This document shows, in pieces, positions 40,906-52,091 of a stretch of DNA of 64,000 nt (positions are counted from its first letter, which is position 1; every line of letters begins with the position of its first letter). The DNA comes from Vibrio kanaloae (GTDB lineage: Bacteria; Pseudomonadota; Gammaproteobacteria; Enterobacterales; Vibrionaceae), in NCBI RefSeq assembly GCF_024347535.1, contig NZ_AP025498.1, positions 682,001 through 746,000 on the forward strand, in the 5' to 3' direction. Made by a program: the position numbers and the translations under genes. Under the pieces are notes generated by a model, which saw nothing but the letters and a program-made list of their open reading frames with translations, was not told the origin of the DNA and did not search any database.

Positions 40906-42534
40906 ATGAGTATTAAAGACTTAAGTGTCGTAAAAAAAATATGGTTGAGCTATTTAACCGTATTTATTGTATTTGCAGCAGTATCGATTATGTTGGTACT
41001 GAGTTTATCGACGCTTAATAAGGATATTTCAGTTCTTACAGAGAAGAGTTTACCTTCTGTCGCTATTCTGAAAGGAATCCAAGTAGACATTACTAAAGTG
41101 CGAAAAGATGAGTTTTCATTATTACCAAATGGAAATAGCCCTCAAATTGGTGAATGGCTGAAAGATCTAGATCAATGGCGTGCAGATGTACAATCAGGTA
41201 TTGCTGATTTTGAATCTCTGGCTCTTAATCTTGAAGAAAAGAAGTCGTTTAACACCTTCAAGGATACTTGGAGTCAATATATACAAGAGACTAGGCCTTA
41301 TAATGACTTGTTGAGTCAGGGGAAGCCTGATGAAGCAAATAAAATCGTGCTATCCAGTTTTTCCACCTATTCAAAAGCACTTAAAAGTTTGGACGATACG
41401 CTTGCCTTAAATAATGAGTTGGTCAACCATATTGGTGAAGAGGTTCATGCAGAAGCGCTTGCTACTAAATATAGTGCAGGCATTGGTGCAGTAGTGATTT
41501 TCATTGTTATAGGACTGTCTTCTGTCGTACTTTCTCGTGCGATTTGTCGCCCTGTTGATCGTGCATTGGCGTTTGCTTCCAAGATAGCGCAAGGCCAGTT
41601 GACCAACACGATTGATGAGAAAGAGCTTACTAAAGATGAGTTAGGTACTTTGTTGAAAGAGCTAGTAACAATGCAAGGCAACTTGCATTCATTGGTTTCT
41701 GATATCAGCGATTCCACAATTCAGCTTACAGCTGCGGTAGAGGAAGTGAGTGCTATCTCCTCTCAAACCGCTTCTGGCATGCAGAATCAACAGCTTGAAC
41801 TGAGTTCTGTTGCTTCGGCAATGACAGAAATGCAAGCAGCAGTAGGGGAAGTGGCACAAAACACCGAGGTTGGTGCGACGTCTGCTTACTCAGCTACCGA
41901 GGTGACAAAAAAGGGAACAGATACTCTTCAACGTACCACTGCTGTCATACAGCGAGTGTCACAAACTATTCAAGACTCTGATGATTTAGCACAAGAGCTT
42001 GAATCTAGCTCGAATAACATCAACCTAGTTGTTGACGTGATTCGTGGTATCGCAGAACAGACAAACCTACTTGCACTCAATGCGGCCATTGAAGCTGCGC
42101 GTGCGGGTGAGCAAGGACGAGGATTTGCGGTAGTGGCTGATGAAGTTCGTTCATTGGCTCAACGTACGCAAGATTCTACCTCGCAAATTGTCGAAATAGT
42201 CAATCAACTGCAAGAAAACACCAACAAGATGGGGAGCTCAAGCCGTGATTGCCAAGCCGGGATTGCTCAGTGTGTCGAGCAGGTCAATGAGGCCGGTAGT
42301 CAAATCCAAGAAATTGAACAATCGGTAGATAATATAGCTCAAATGAGCACTCAAATTGCAACGGCGTGCAGCGAACAAAATTCAGTTTCTGAAGAGCTTA
42401 ATCGTAGTGTCGATCAGATTAACAGTACATCTACAGAAATGGCTGAGGGGGCATCGCAAACCGCGGTAGCTTGTCAGCAAATTAGCAGCCTTGCTCATAA
42501 TCTTAAAGCTAGGATGGAAACGTTTAAGCTCTGA
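40906..42534 (+). CDS. Methyl-accepting chemotaxis protein with four-helix-bundle sensor
   Basis: 542 residues from ATG at 40906 with GGAG eight bases upstream. First membrane helix ([20 protein letters not shown]), a periplasmic 4HB_MCP sensor (about residues 35-185), second helix ([20 protein letters not shown]), HAMP, and signalling domain with tip [20 protein letters not shown]. Methylation helices flank it; no C-terminal pentapeptide. It stands directly upstream of the giant adhesin gene but is separated from it by a terminator and 340 bp, so it is probably a separate transcript. Ligand unknown. Confidence 0.9.
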   Translation: MSIKDLSVVKKIWLSYLTVFIVFAAVSIMLVLSLSTLNKDISVLTEKSLPSVAILKGIQVDITKVRKDEFSLLPNGNSPQIGEWLKDLDQWRADVQSGIADFESLALNLEEKKSFNTFKDTWSQYIQETRPYNDLLSQGKPDEANKIVLSSFSTYSKALKSLDDTLALNNELVNHIGEEVHAEALATKYSAGIGAVVIFIVIGLSSVVLSRAICRPVDRALAFASKIAQGQLTNTIDEKELTKDELGTLLKELVTMQGNLHSLVSDISDSTIQLTAAVEEVSAISSQTASGMQNQQLELSSVASAMTEMQAAVGEVAQNTEVGATSAYSATEVTKKGTDTLQRTTAVIQRVSQTIQDSDDLAQELESSSNNINLVVDVIRGIAEQTNLLALNAAIEAARAGEQGRGFAVVADEVRSLAQRTQDSTSQIVEIVNQLQENTNKMGSSSRDCQAGIAQCVEQVNEAGSQIQEIEQSVDNIAQMSTQIATACSEQNSVSEELNRSVDQINSTSTEMAEGASQTAVACQQISSLAHNLKARMETFKL

Positions 42535-42875
42535 CTTATTCCCACATTATCCGCTCAATTTTATATTGAGGCTGAAAATAAAAAGGACGAAGAATATCGT
42601 CCTTTTTTGTATTTATGGGTACTCGTTAGTTTTTAGCTTCCTTTAAAACAACGCTTGAATTTCAAGATAATGGCAAATTCATCAAATGTATTCGGTGATG
42701 TTGCATATAACGGAATGTAAGTCACAAGCTCACGGTTTACTTTATGGCATATGAGTGCTAATTAATAAACTGTTTTGCTGCTAGTATTAACTAGGGAAAG
42801 TTCGCTGATTCTCCCGCCTTTCATTGAATCTATTCATGTTCTCAGGTCAGCGTTTTTGTAAGGAAGAGGTTTAGG
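42535..42875. other. Intergenic region upstream of the adhesin operon (341 bp)
   Basis: After the chemoreceptor terminator there are about 265 bp of AT-rich leader ending in AGGAAGAGG before the adhesin ATG. A CTAGT-ATTA-ACTAG dyad lies near 42781. No known c-di-GMP riboswitch fold was recognised. Confidence 0.5.
42581..42608 (+). terminator. Terminator of the chemoreceptor gene
   Basis: AAAAGGACGA-agaata-TCGTCCTTTTTT, 10-bp stem with T-run. Confidence 0.88.
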
Positions 42876-45800
42876 ATGGATCCTATTTTATATATCGAAG
42901 TTGGTGGTGTTGTATGGCAAGTCTTCCCTGATGGCACTTGGCTTCAACTGCCTGCATCACAACTTAAAGTTGAAGGTGTGCAAGTCGTTACTATTGAGCC
43001 TCAAAGTTTGGAACAGGCTCAACCCCTCACAGCAATACAAATAGCCGCTGTTGAGCAGGAGCTAGAAGAGGTGGTGACTCAGCTTGTCAACAACATCGAA
43101 AGTGCACCTCAACAGCAGAGTCCTGCCTATGATCAACCCAGCGCAAGCGCCTCTTTCATTGCTTATGTCCGCTCTACATTAGACGAAACCCTTGCGAAAG
43201 CAGGCTTTGATACGCGCCCTACAGAATATGAAGAAGAAGACACTACCTCAAACGACGGTAACCTAGATGCGCTACTACCTAGCACAGAACTCACGGTTGA
43301 TATACTCGATGGCGGTGATGGATACGAAAACCAATTTGAAGTACCAGGTGTTACGATTACGGGCACGGCTGCGGATGTTCGAGATGGACGTACCGTTGTT
43401 CTTACCATCACTGATGTTAATGGCAACACGGTTACCACAACGGCAATTACTAATAACGAAACTTATGTTGTAAACGGTGTCGACCTTTCTTTATTGACTG
43501 AAGGCGATCTTCAGGTCGATGCGATCATTGCTGATGATTTTGGTAATAGCATTACAGCCAACGATTCCACAATCAAAGATACGCTAGCGACGATTGATGT
43601 CGACTTTGATGGCTTTGGTGATGAGTTTTACAACCAATTTGAAATATCGAATGGGGTGCTAGTTGGTACGGTTGCCAATGTTGAAGATGGTCAGACGATA
43701 AGCATTTCAATTACCGATAGTCAAGGTCTCACACAAGACTATACAACGACAGTATCCGGTGGAACTTGGACTCTGACCCTTCAAGATTACTCAAGCTTCG
43801 CAGAGGGTGGGTTGACGGTTGTTGCTAACACCATCGATATGGCCGGAAACCCCACTACAGCGACTGACACCATTGTTAAAGATACGCTCGCAAGTATTAC
43901 AGCGAGTGTTGACGATGGAGGTGATGGCGTTCTCAACAGCTTCGAAATTCAATCCGCCAAATTTTTCGGTACAGTCCAAAATGTTGAGGATGGTCAATCG
44001 GTCAACATCCGTATTTCAGACAGTACCACCAATGTTATCGTGCTGACAGCAACGGTTGTGAATGGCGCTTGGTCTGTGGAGGGTGTGGACTTAACAAGTT
44101 TTGCTGACGGTAGTATTACCATCGAGGCTGACACGATTGATGTAGCAGGTAACCCGGCTTCTGCAGCAAATAGTGCAGGGGTAGTTGTTATCGATACCGT
44201 ATCTCCAGTTATTGACATTGATACGCTAGACGGTTTTAGCATTTTGGCATTTCGTAGTGGCCAACTTACAACCATGCAGGGGACAACTAATGTTGCCGAA
44301 GGGCTCCCTGTTTACATTGAAGTAAGCGACGGGACTCAGACTCTAGTCTTTGAGGGCGTAGTTGATTCTTCGGGTAACTGGCAGGCGGAGAACATTGACA
44401 TCTCTACTTTGGATTCGTCTGCAGAATGGACGGTTGACGCAAAAGTTTTCAATACAGTCGGCAACGAAGCCATTGATGACATGCCGACGATTATTCTTCC
44501 TGAATCTGTGGTGTTTTCGGAGAATGTCATCGGTATTTTCGGAGATGAAACACAAACGTCTGATATTCGCATCGATTTTGCAGACTTCTCGTTTGGTGAT
44601 GATCAAAGTTTAGCTGAGTCAATAACCTCTCAAGGCCTGTCGATCACTATCGCGGTATCGGCTGACAAGCAAAGCCTTATTGGAACCCGAAGCGATGGCC
44701 AAATTGTATTCGATGCTGCAATATCTGGCAGCAGCGTAAACATCAACTTCTATAAGGTGATCGACCAAGAGGCAGGATTAGATTCAATTCAGACAGCTCT
44801 GATCATTGAGGGCTTACAGACGGATGCGGACGGCACGACTGAGCTCGTCATCGGTCATTTACCTATTGTTATCAAGGACTCGGATCCACTCATTTTTGAT
44901 GAGTCTTATGAAGTCATTGAAGGTCAAGTCGTATCAGGAAACGTACTTAACAACGACATCGATCTTGATACCCAGCTAACTATAAAAAGTGTCGAAGTTG
45001 ATGGTACGACACAAACACTATCAGGTAGCACCCCTGTTTCTTTTGCTTTGGATGAAGGTGTTTTAACTGTTTTTTCAAATGGCCACTGGACGTTTGTCGC
45101 CAACAGAAATTTGGATCACACCATAGCTCAAAACATCACTTTCAACTATGTCGCAGGCGATAGCAGTAATGACTTCGGAAATGGCACTGCAGTCATCGAT
45201 ATTTTTGATGGTGAGGCGGGGTTAGTTGTTGATGGGACAACGACCAGCTCAGAAGGTGACGTGTCTGATGGGGTCCAAACTGTAGTCGGTCAGTTTACCG
45301 TTTCCGCTGGCTCAGATAATCCAGATCCCGCTTCGATTGTCTTTAATGCTAATACTCTGGTCCAGTTAGACACTTTGGGCTTGACGACTGGAGATGAGGA
45401 GTCTCCTCTAACCTATACGTTATCGAATGATGGTAAAACGATTACCGCGCAAGCAAATGGAGAAACGATATTCACACTAACGTTGAGTGCAGCCGCTAGT
45501 GGTATTGATGTTCTAGCAGATGTATCCCTAGTGTTAGAACAACCTATAAACCACCTGAACAGCAATGATTCCATCACTTTACCGCTTATTATTGATGGGG
45601 AAGATTTAGACGGTACTTCTTTAGAACAAGGGCGGTTTGATTGGATTATTGAGGATGGTGCGGACCCTGCTTTAACGTCGATCAGTAATGCCAGCATCGA
45701 TGAGTCAGACCTTGTTCTCGGCAGTGTTTCTGATACTGGCACCTTCAATCTCAACGTCGGAAGTGACTTTGTCGAGTCTGTATTTTTTGATGTAGGAGAT

Positions 45801-48800
45801 CAGCCGCAGTTATATAGTGGTGGCGAGCAAATTATTTATGTGGTGTCGGCCGATGGAAATGAACTGATTGGTTATGTCGGCTCTGAAAGTGTTGAAAATA
45901 AAGCGTTTACCTTGAGTTTCTCGTTACCTTCAGGTGAGGAAGATACTGATGTCACTTATACCTTTGAACTGTTTAAGGGGCTTGACCAAAAAAACATTAC
46001 AGACGAAATACCGTTTGTTATCACTGCCAGAGATGATGATAACGACGAAACACAATTAACCTTGAACGTCTCGATTACTGATGGCGGAGAACCAACGATT
46101 GGTTCAGGGACCGTTGAACTCAGTGAAGCTCCTGTTGCTGATATCACTCCGTCGGGAGTCGGTTCTACAGCAAACGTGAGTTTGGCGGTTACTGCGGGTA
46201 ATGACCCTCTGGTTTACTTGGGGTTAGATGTGGCGAATGGCCAAGTTGTATTAGGCAGTGATGGTGCTGCTGTTACCAGTAATGGTGAAGCATTGACTTG
46301 GCGTGACAACGGTAATGGTACATTTGATGCTGTTCTTGGCAATGGTGATGCTGTTTTAAAAATCCGACTACCAGATGACTTTACTCTTGAAGCAAATGGT
46401 TCAACAAACGTAACGGTTGTTATTGAGTTATATCAGTCCATTGATCATGGATCTGGTTTGAAAGATACCGAGCTGACCATACCAGCTTCTATCGTCACTA
46501 TCGATTCTGATGGGTCGAGAGACACTCAAGAGTCCGACATTAAAATATACGATGGTAAGGACCCTGCATTCTCAATTGTAGGTAGTATATCTGTTGATGA
46601 AGATGGACTCATTGGTGACAGCGAACAAGCCGGTACTGAAGAACCGAGTCCATCAATATCCATAATTCAAGGCTCAGACGATATTGCTTCCGTATCAATT
46701 GATACTGATGCATTTGATGCACTTGGTTACAGCAGTGCCGGAAAAGCGATCTCCCTTCAGGCTGCTGATCCTGATGGTTGGTATTACGGGCAAGACTCTG
46801 ACGGAAGCAACGTATTTAGAATTCGTTTTAATACTGACGGGACGACAGAGTTTGATCTATATGCGCCACTTGATCACGACTACGGTAACAACGGTGAAAA
46901 CAATCTCGCCCTCAATTTTGAACTTACAGTTAATGATGCGGATGGAGACCGTTCTGATCCCGCTATTTATTCTGTCAACGTAAAAGATGATGTTCCGACT
47001 GCTCGAGATGGTTCTATTGAAATGGTTGAGGGTGATAACCTCAATGGGCAGTTCTTAACCGAAGAATTTTCAGGCGCAGACAGCGCAGAAATCATTAGTT
47101 TCACTTATCGAAATGTCACCTATACCTTTGATAACGCAGGTACACCAATTACGATCAATTTGATTAATGATTATGATGGTGGGTCGACTTACGGGCAGTT
47201 TACGCTTTCACCTGATGGTAGTTATCAGCTGATCACCAATCCAAACGTATCGACAGACCCCGCTGATCCTAAGATCGTTGATGACATCGATTATCTGGTG
47301 CGAGATGCGGATGGCGATGAAGTCATTAGTAACGCTGAGCTTATACTGGATGATAACGAAGGTTTTATTCGTTATGAAAATTCTGAAACCACAGAAGACA
47401 ACGATGCCATTATCGTTGTGAGCGTTTCTACTGGAGACGTTGACCAAAGTGAAACTGTTACGGCCATTGAATTTTCAGAAGATTCTTTGCAAGGCGGTAG
47501 CCTGTATTTAGATGGTGTATTACTTCAAGTAGTTGATGGCAAGGTGACGCTTTCAGGTAATCAGCTAACGGCGATTGACAGCCAGTTTACTGGCCCAAAT
47601 GGTCAATTGACTTATCGACCTGCACTTCATGAATCGAATACGACTTCAACGGTTATTCTAGCAATCAACGCCATCATTAGTACCGATACGGTTCCAAAGG
47701 AACTTACAGCCGATATTGCGGTTTCTGTTTTGCCTGTGGCTGACGCGCCGGATTGGTCTGATTCGGTCTTCACCTATCAATCTGTTGAAGATGACGCAGA
47801 TCCAATTAAATTAGATATCACCGCTCAGTTGGTTGACCAAGATACATCTGAAGAATTGTCTTACACCATTAGTGGCATTCCAGATGGTCTGAATATCACC
47901 TTGAACGGAAATGCAGTTAAAGAGGGTAAAGAGTACACTCAGCCCCAAATCGACAAAATGGAAATTAGAGCCGATGAAAACCTCGCGGGTCGATTTGAAT
48001 TTGATATTACTGCGATTGCGACTGAAGCGGGGAATACCTTTGCTGAACCAGATGATAAAACGGCCGATATCGTCAATACCGTCGTGGTTGAGATTTCACC
48101 GGATGCTGATACTCCACATGTATCGGTTAAGGACTACAAAGGCCTAGAAGATGAAACCATCTTCCTCAAGAACGTGATTGATGGATCGCTAACGGATACC
48201 GATGGTTCTGAATCGTTAAGCTATCAAATCGAAGTGCAAGATGGTTGGTCTATTCAAGGCGGACTATTTGAACTAATTGCCCCTAACACTTACTTAGTGT
48301 CGGCTGGTGCGATTGAGAACGATGTCGCTTATTTAGTACCAAAAGAAGACATCAGTTCATTCACCGAAGATCTGTTTATTAAGGTTACGGCGGTAGCGAC
48401 GGAATCGACCGTTGATTCATTAGATCCAATTAACGTGACCGCGCTTAGCGATACCAAAACCATCAATATTTTCCTCAAAGGTGTCGTCGATGAGCCTATT
48501 GTTGTGGATGGCGGCAATGCACACTGGGAATATGACAGCGATACCAAAGTTATCAGCAACCAATCTGTTCTCAATGAAGATGGTTTGATTCGTCTCGATT
48601 TTGTCGTCCAAACCTCAGATGACGATGTTTCAGAAGAGATTAATATACTGCTGACCGATATTCCTGACGGCACCTTGCTGGTGGATTCATTCGGCGAGCC
48701 AGTGTCGTTAACCATCGCCTATATTGACGATGTTACTGGCCCAGTATTTCAGGTCTCTAACGCTCAACTGAATGGCCTGTATCTCAAGCCGGTTCCTGAC

Positions 48801-51800
48801 TTTAGTGGTGAATTAGAACTCACCGTTATTGCTATCTCAACTGAGCCCGATGGTGATTCGGGCGAGTTTCCGATGACTCTTAAAGTAGAGGTAGCGCCGG
48901 TCGTTGATCAAGAAGACGGTCAAATCGTTAACACTCAAGGTATCGAAGACAGTCAAATAGGTCTGAACCTTGAGCCTTCAGTGAATCAGGATATCGATGG
49001 CAGCGAATCCTTGACGGGATATACCATTGATAGCCTACCTGCAGGTCTCACTCTTTATTTTGATGGGAGTGTTATTCAGGTTCCAGCTTCAGGCTTAGAT
49101 TTGGACACTCTACTGGATTCGACAACTCCAACGCTTTCGGATCTTCTAAGCAGCGGTAGGCTTTCTGTTACAGCGACAGAAGATTTAAGCGGAACATTCT
49201 CACTTCCTATCACCTATGAAGTCACGGATATCTCTCCAACTGGTGCCACGGATATTAAAGATATTAGCGGTTCCATTAGCGTGACTGTAGATGCTCGCGT
49301 CGAGTTAGACACTCGATTAGAAGGCTCTACAGAGCTATTACAGAGTACAGATGGCTCGCCTGTTGATATATCTAACGCCGTGACGTTCGTCGACGCGGAC
49401 ATCGATGGGTCAGAGTACCTCGATTATATTTTGATCGAAATTCCAGACGGCTATTCGTTGATTGTTGAGCACCCTAATGGTGCCGCGCAAGATAGCTCTG
49501 GGAATTGGATCATATCGGCGGATGGGCTAACGAGTGACTCTTTCCAAGAGCTTGCAGCGTACATTTTAGATAATGCGACGATTTCCAGCCCAAGTGATAC
49601 TCCGGTACTGGATATTGTGGTTCGTGCTCGTGTGATTGATGGTGAAGATACCAGATATATTGATGCGACTTTCCCGCTGCAAATTACTGGTCATGACGGC
49701 GGTGGCGGTTCTTGTGACCCTGTTGGCCCACCGAGCCCGATTCAACCCGATGGCGAAATTAAAACACCTGAAGGGGAAGATATTGATCTCACTGGCTTGC
49801 TAAACACCGATGTTGGCAGTGATCCAGACAATGAAATCTCTTTCTATATTCCTGCCGATTCACTTCCTGAAAGCGTTGAGATTTCCGGTGATGGTGTTAT
49901 TGCTGAATACGATGCTTCTGGTGAGATCGTCGGTTATTCAATCACTGCAGATGGACTCTCGAAACTAACGTTAACGGGCTTGGATGAAGATTTTGCAGGG
50001 TGTATTGATTTCACCATAGAGACAATTGAGACTTCACCATGTAGCGGTGATACGGTGACGACGGCCCAAACCATTAGTATCCAAGTTTTGCCTGTGGTCG
50101 ATGACATTACGGTTGAAGCTGACTCCACAACCATTCAAGAAGACATCGCGACAGACCTTAACCTTGAACTGGTTCTTGGTGATAGCGTTGAAGATGGGCA
50201 ATTAATCGCAGGTGAAGGCAATAGCGCTACCGGTAAAGAAACCGTTAACTCTCTAACGGTGAGCATTTCGAATGGAGCGACCTTGTCTGAAACTCCAACA
50301 GACACCGGGCTGTTAGTTGACAATGGCGACGGGACTTGGACGGTCACGGACCCTAGCCGTTTGAGTGATGTGTTAGTCACGCCACCTGAGCATTACAGTG
50401 GTGAAATCACCCTCACTGTGACAGCAAATATTACCGATGAAGCGGATTGCGTAACAGAAACGGATACGCAAGATAAAACGACGGTCGTGACTATTACTGT
50501 TGAGCCAATCGCTGATGCGGCGAACTTGATAACAGAGGATATTATCGGAGATGAAGATAATTACATTTCATTGTCATCACTGAGAGCAGAGCTGATTGAC
50601 CAAGATGGTTCTGAAAATATGTCGCTTTCGTTGAAGGGAGTTCCTGAAGGCGCAGTTGTCGCGATTAAAGTAGGAGACACCTATGAGTTGGTTCCAAACA
50701 ACGGCGCCGATGGCGGTACCTTTAATGGAAGCCCTACTTACGAGTGGCAGCTCGATCCAAGTCAGTTAGCTAATCTAGTTATTCTGCCACCAAGAGACTT
50801 TAGTGGTGATATGAATCTGTCTCTAGAGGCTATTACTCAAGAAGTTGGTACTACGGATATCCGTTATACCCAATCTGAATTTACTGTAGGTGTTAATCCT
50901 ATAGGTGACAAAGTTGAATTATTCGAGTTGCCAGAGCAACTATCAGGTAGTGAGGATGACGGCATTGTTATACCGCTCGATGCCAATAGTTTTGAAACCA
51001 ACAGTGATGAGTTTTTAGAGATTACGGTAATAGTGAATGGAACTTCGGATCCATCAGGTTTAGTCGGGCTAGATCGAATTCGAATTGGCTCTGAGACCTC
51101 TTCATTTATTTCTTTAGGTAATGGTAGTGTACAAGCAACGATCCTCGTTGCTGCTAGCTCAGTGGATGAGCTCGAATTCTTTGCTGGCGACGCGTGGGGC
51201 AATCTCGACATCACGATTACTGGTCAAACTGTCGACCAAAATACGGTGCTTGGTGACTTGGTCAAAGATATTGGAGATCCAAGTTCACAAGATATGACCT
51301 TGGTTATCACACCAGAACCTGACGCTCCGTTACTGAGCGTTGAATATCCATCAATAGTCGCGGAAGCAAGCGGCACGATTCCTCTTGGTCTAGATCTTTC
51401 TCTAGTTAACCCTGCCGATTCTGAGGAAGGTTTTATTACCATCTACGATATTCCTGCAGGTTTGACGTTCTCACACGGATCGATGGTTGATGGTCAGTAT
51501 GTGGTGGATTTAGCGGATGTGTCTAATTTAGCAATTACTGGCGGTTATGATGGCGTTGATCCATTTGAACTCACCATCGAACCTTCTGCTGAAATAGGCA
51601 ACAACCAAGCGGTAGGGTTGCCTCAAACGGTATCGGTTGAATTTGTTGCTGACGGCGACTCTACCATTACCGCGACAGACGATAACGACTTACTGATTGG
51701 CGGTACCGGCTCAGATAATTTTGTATTTGAATCATCAGGTTTGGGCAGCGCTGAGGCACCAAGCTACGATGTAGTTCAAGATTTTGATGCATCTCCAAAT

Positions 51801-52058
51801 ACGGATGCAATTGACCTCTCGGGTATTTTGGGAAGCCTAGGGCTTAATACAGGGCTAGGGGCAACACAATATCTAGATTTAGAAGAATCTGGTGAGGGCG
51901 TGACCATTTCTATTAAGCCAAGTGGAGATGATGACGTTCAACAAAACATCTTATTAACCGATGTTACGTACGACGATCTGTATCAAGGCGACAGTAGCAG
52001 TGCATTAGAAGCACAAATTTTACAAAAAATGATAGAAGACAATAATTTAACGCTGTAA
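42876..52058 (+). CDS. Giant type I-secreted adhesin (LapA/VCA0849-like), 3060 residues
   Basis: Surface adhesin predicted to be exported by the downstream type I system. Residues 1-115 resemble the N-terminal retention module of LapA-type adhesins, ending VRSTLDETLAKAGFDTRP, where a LapG-type protease site is expected (AKAG, 107-110). About 138-545: four Ig-like repeats (IKDTLAxI joints). 668-780: a VCBS-like unit (VIEGQVVSGNVLNND). 782-1370: T1SS-143-type repeats. 1504-2820: tandem cadherin-like repeats with ED and DxDGSE calcium patterns. From 2924: one RTX nonapeptide (GGTGSDNFV) and a VCA0849-type C-terminal secretion signal (VVQDFDASPNTDAIDLSGIL). Highly acidic. Only four cysteines, all between 2280 and 2525. 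First gene of a six-gene unit. Confidence 0.9.
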   Translation: MDPILYIEVGGVVWQVFPDGTWLQLPASQLKVEGVQVVTIEPQSLEQAQPLTAIQIAAVEQELEEVVTQLVNNIESAPQQQSPAYDQPSASASFIAYVRSTLDETLAKAGFDTRPTEYEEEDTTSNDGNLDALLPSTELTVDILDGGDGYENQFEVPGVTITGTAADVRDGRTVVLTITDVNGNTVTTTAITNNETYVVNGVDLSLLTEGDLQVDAIIADDFGNSITANDSTIKDTLATIDVDFDGFGDEFYNQFEISNGVLVGTVANVEDGQTISISITDSQGLTQDYTTTVSGGTWTLTLQDYSSFAEGGLTVVANTIDMAGNPTTATDTIVKDTLASITASVDDGGDGVLNSFEIQSAKFFGTVQNVEDGQSVNIRISDSTTNVIVLTATVVNGAWSVEGVDLTSFADGSITIEADTIDVAGNPASAANSAGVVVIDTVSPVIDIDTLDGFSILAFRSGQLTTMQGTTNVAEGLPVYIEVSDGTQTLVFEGVVDSSGNWQAENIDISTLDSSAEWTVDAKVFNTVGNEAIDDMPTIILPESVVFSENVIGIFGDETQTSDIRIDFADFSFGDDQSLAESITSQGLSITIAVSADKQSLIGTRSDGQIVFDAAISGSSVNINFYKVIDQEAGLDSIQTALIIEGLQTDADGTTELVIGHLPIVIKDSDPLIFDESYEVIEGQVVSGNVLNNDIDLDTQLTIKSVEVDGTTQTLSGSTPVSFALDEGVLTVFSNGHWTFVANRNLDHTIAQNITFNYVAGDSSNDFGNGTAVIDIFDGEAGLVVDGTTTSSEGDVSDGVQTVVGQFTVSAGSDNPDPASIVFNANTLVQLDTLGLTTGDEESPLTYTLSNDGKTITAQANGETIFTLTLSAAASGIDVLADVSLVLEQPINHLNSNDSITLPLIIDGEDLDGTSLEQGRFDWIIEDGADPALTSISNASIDESDLVLGSVSDTGTFNLNVGSDFVESVFFDVGDQPQLYSGGEQIIYVVSADGNELIGYVGSESVENKAFTLSFSLPSGEEDTDVTYTFELFKGLDQKNITDEIPFVITARDDDNDETQLTLNVSITDGGEPTIGSGTVELSEAPVADITPSGVGSTANVSLAVTAGNDPLVYLGLDVANGQVVLGSDGAAVTSNGEALTWRDNGNGTFDAVLGNGDAVLKIRLPDDFTLEANGSTNVTVVIELYQSIDHGSGLKDTELTIPASIVTIDSDGSRDTQESDIKIYDGKDPAFSIVGSISVDEDGLIGDSEQAGTEEPSPSISIIQGSDDIASVSIDTDAFDALGYSSAGKAISLQAADPDGWYYGQDSDGSNVFRIRFNTDGTTEFDLYAPLDHDYGNNGENNLALNFELTVNDADGDRSDPAIYSVNVKDDVPTARDGSIEMVEGDNLNGQFLTEEFSGADSAEIISFTYRNVTYTFDNAGTPITINLINDYDGGSTYGQFTLSPDGSYQLITNPNVSTDPADPKIVDDIDYLVRDADGDEVISNAELILDDNEGFIRYENSETTEDNDAIIVVSVSTGDVDQSETVTAIEFSEDSLQGGSLYLDGVLLQVVDGKVTLSGNQLTAIDSQFTGPNGQLTYRPALHESNTTSTVILAINAIISTDTVPKELTADIAVSVLPVADAPDWSDSVFTYQSVEDDADPIKLDITAQLVDQDTSEELSYTISGIPDGLNITLNGNAVKEGKEYTQPQIDKMEIRADENLAGRFEFDITAIATEAGNTFAEPDDKTADIVNTVVVEISPDADTPHVSVKDYKGLEDETIFLKNVIDGSLTDTDGSESLSYQIEVQDGWSIQGGLFELIAPNTYLVSAGAIENDVAYLVPKEDISSFTEDLFIKVTAVATESTVDSLDPINVTALSDTKTINIFLKGVVDEPIVVDGGNAHWEYDSDTKVISNQSVLNEDGLIRLDFVVQTSDDDVSEEINILLTDIPDGTLLVDSFGEPVSLTIAYIDDVTGPVFQVSNAQLNGLYLKPVPDFSGELELTVIAISTEPDGDSGEFPMTLKVEVAPVVDQEDGQIVNTQGIEDSQIGLNLEPSVNQDIDGSESLTGYTIDSLPAGLTLYFDGSVIQVPASGLDLDTLLDSTTPTLSDLLSSGRLSVTATEDLSGTFSLPITYEVTDISPTGATDIKDISGSISVTVDARVELDTRLEGSTELLQSTDGSPVDISNAVTFVDADIDGSEYLDYILIEIPDGYSLIVEHPNGAAQDSSGNWIISADGLTSDSFQELAAYILDNATISSPSDTPVLDIVVRARVIDGEDTRYIDATFPLQITGHDGGGGSCDPVGPPSPIQPDGEIKTPEGEDIDLTGLLNTDVGSDPDNEISFYIPADSLPESVEISGDGVIAEYDASGEIVGYSITADGLSKLTLTGLDEDFAGCIDFTIETIETSPCSGDTVTTAQTISIQVLPVVDDITVEADSTTIQEDIATDLNLELVLGDSVEDGQLIAGEGNSATGKETVNSLTVSISNGATLSETPTDTGLLVDNGDGTWTVTDPSRLSDVLVTPPEHYSGEITLTVTANITDEADCVTETDTQDKTTVVTITVEPIADAANLITEDIIGDEDNYISLSSLRAELIDQDGSENMSLSLKGVPEGAVVAIKVGDTYELVPNNGADGGTFNGSPTYEWQLDPSQLANLVILPPRDFSGDMNLSLEAITQEVGTTDIRYTQSEFTVGVNPIGDKVELFELPEQLSGSEDDGIVIPLDANSFETNSDEFLEITVIVNGTSDPSGLVGLDRIRIGSETSSFISLGNGSVQATILVAASSVDELEFFAGDAWGNLDITITGQTVDQNTVLGDLVKDIGDPSSQDMTLVITPEPDAPLLSVEYPSIVAEASGTIPLGLDLSLVNPADSEEGFITIYDIPAGLTFSHGSMVDGQYVVDLADVSNLAITGGYDGVDPFELTIEPSAEIGNNQAVGLPQTVSVEFVADGDSTITATDDNDLLIGGTGSDNFVFESSGLGSAEAPSYDVVQDFDASPNTDAIDLSGILGSLGLNTGLGATQYLDLEESGEGVTISIKPSGDDDVQQNILLTDVTYDDLYQGDSSSALEAQILQKMIEDNNLTL

Positions 52059-52091
52059 GTTAGATGTAAGGTCTATAAAAGGAAGTTTAGA

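Noticed and set aside
42535..42875. c-di-GMP riboswitch upstream of the adhesin
   Set aside because: Expected because adhesins are c-di-GMP regulated, but the conserved core sequence is not present.
46684..46983. ORFs of 60-130 codons in other frames of the adhesin gene
   Set aside because: Long GC-balanced repeat gene gives shadow frames; none has a start site or domain.
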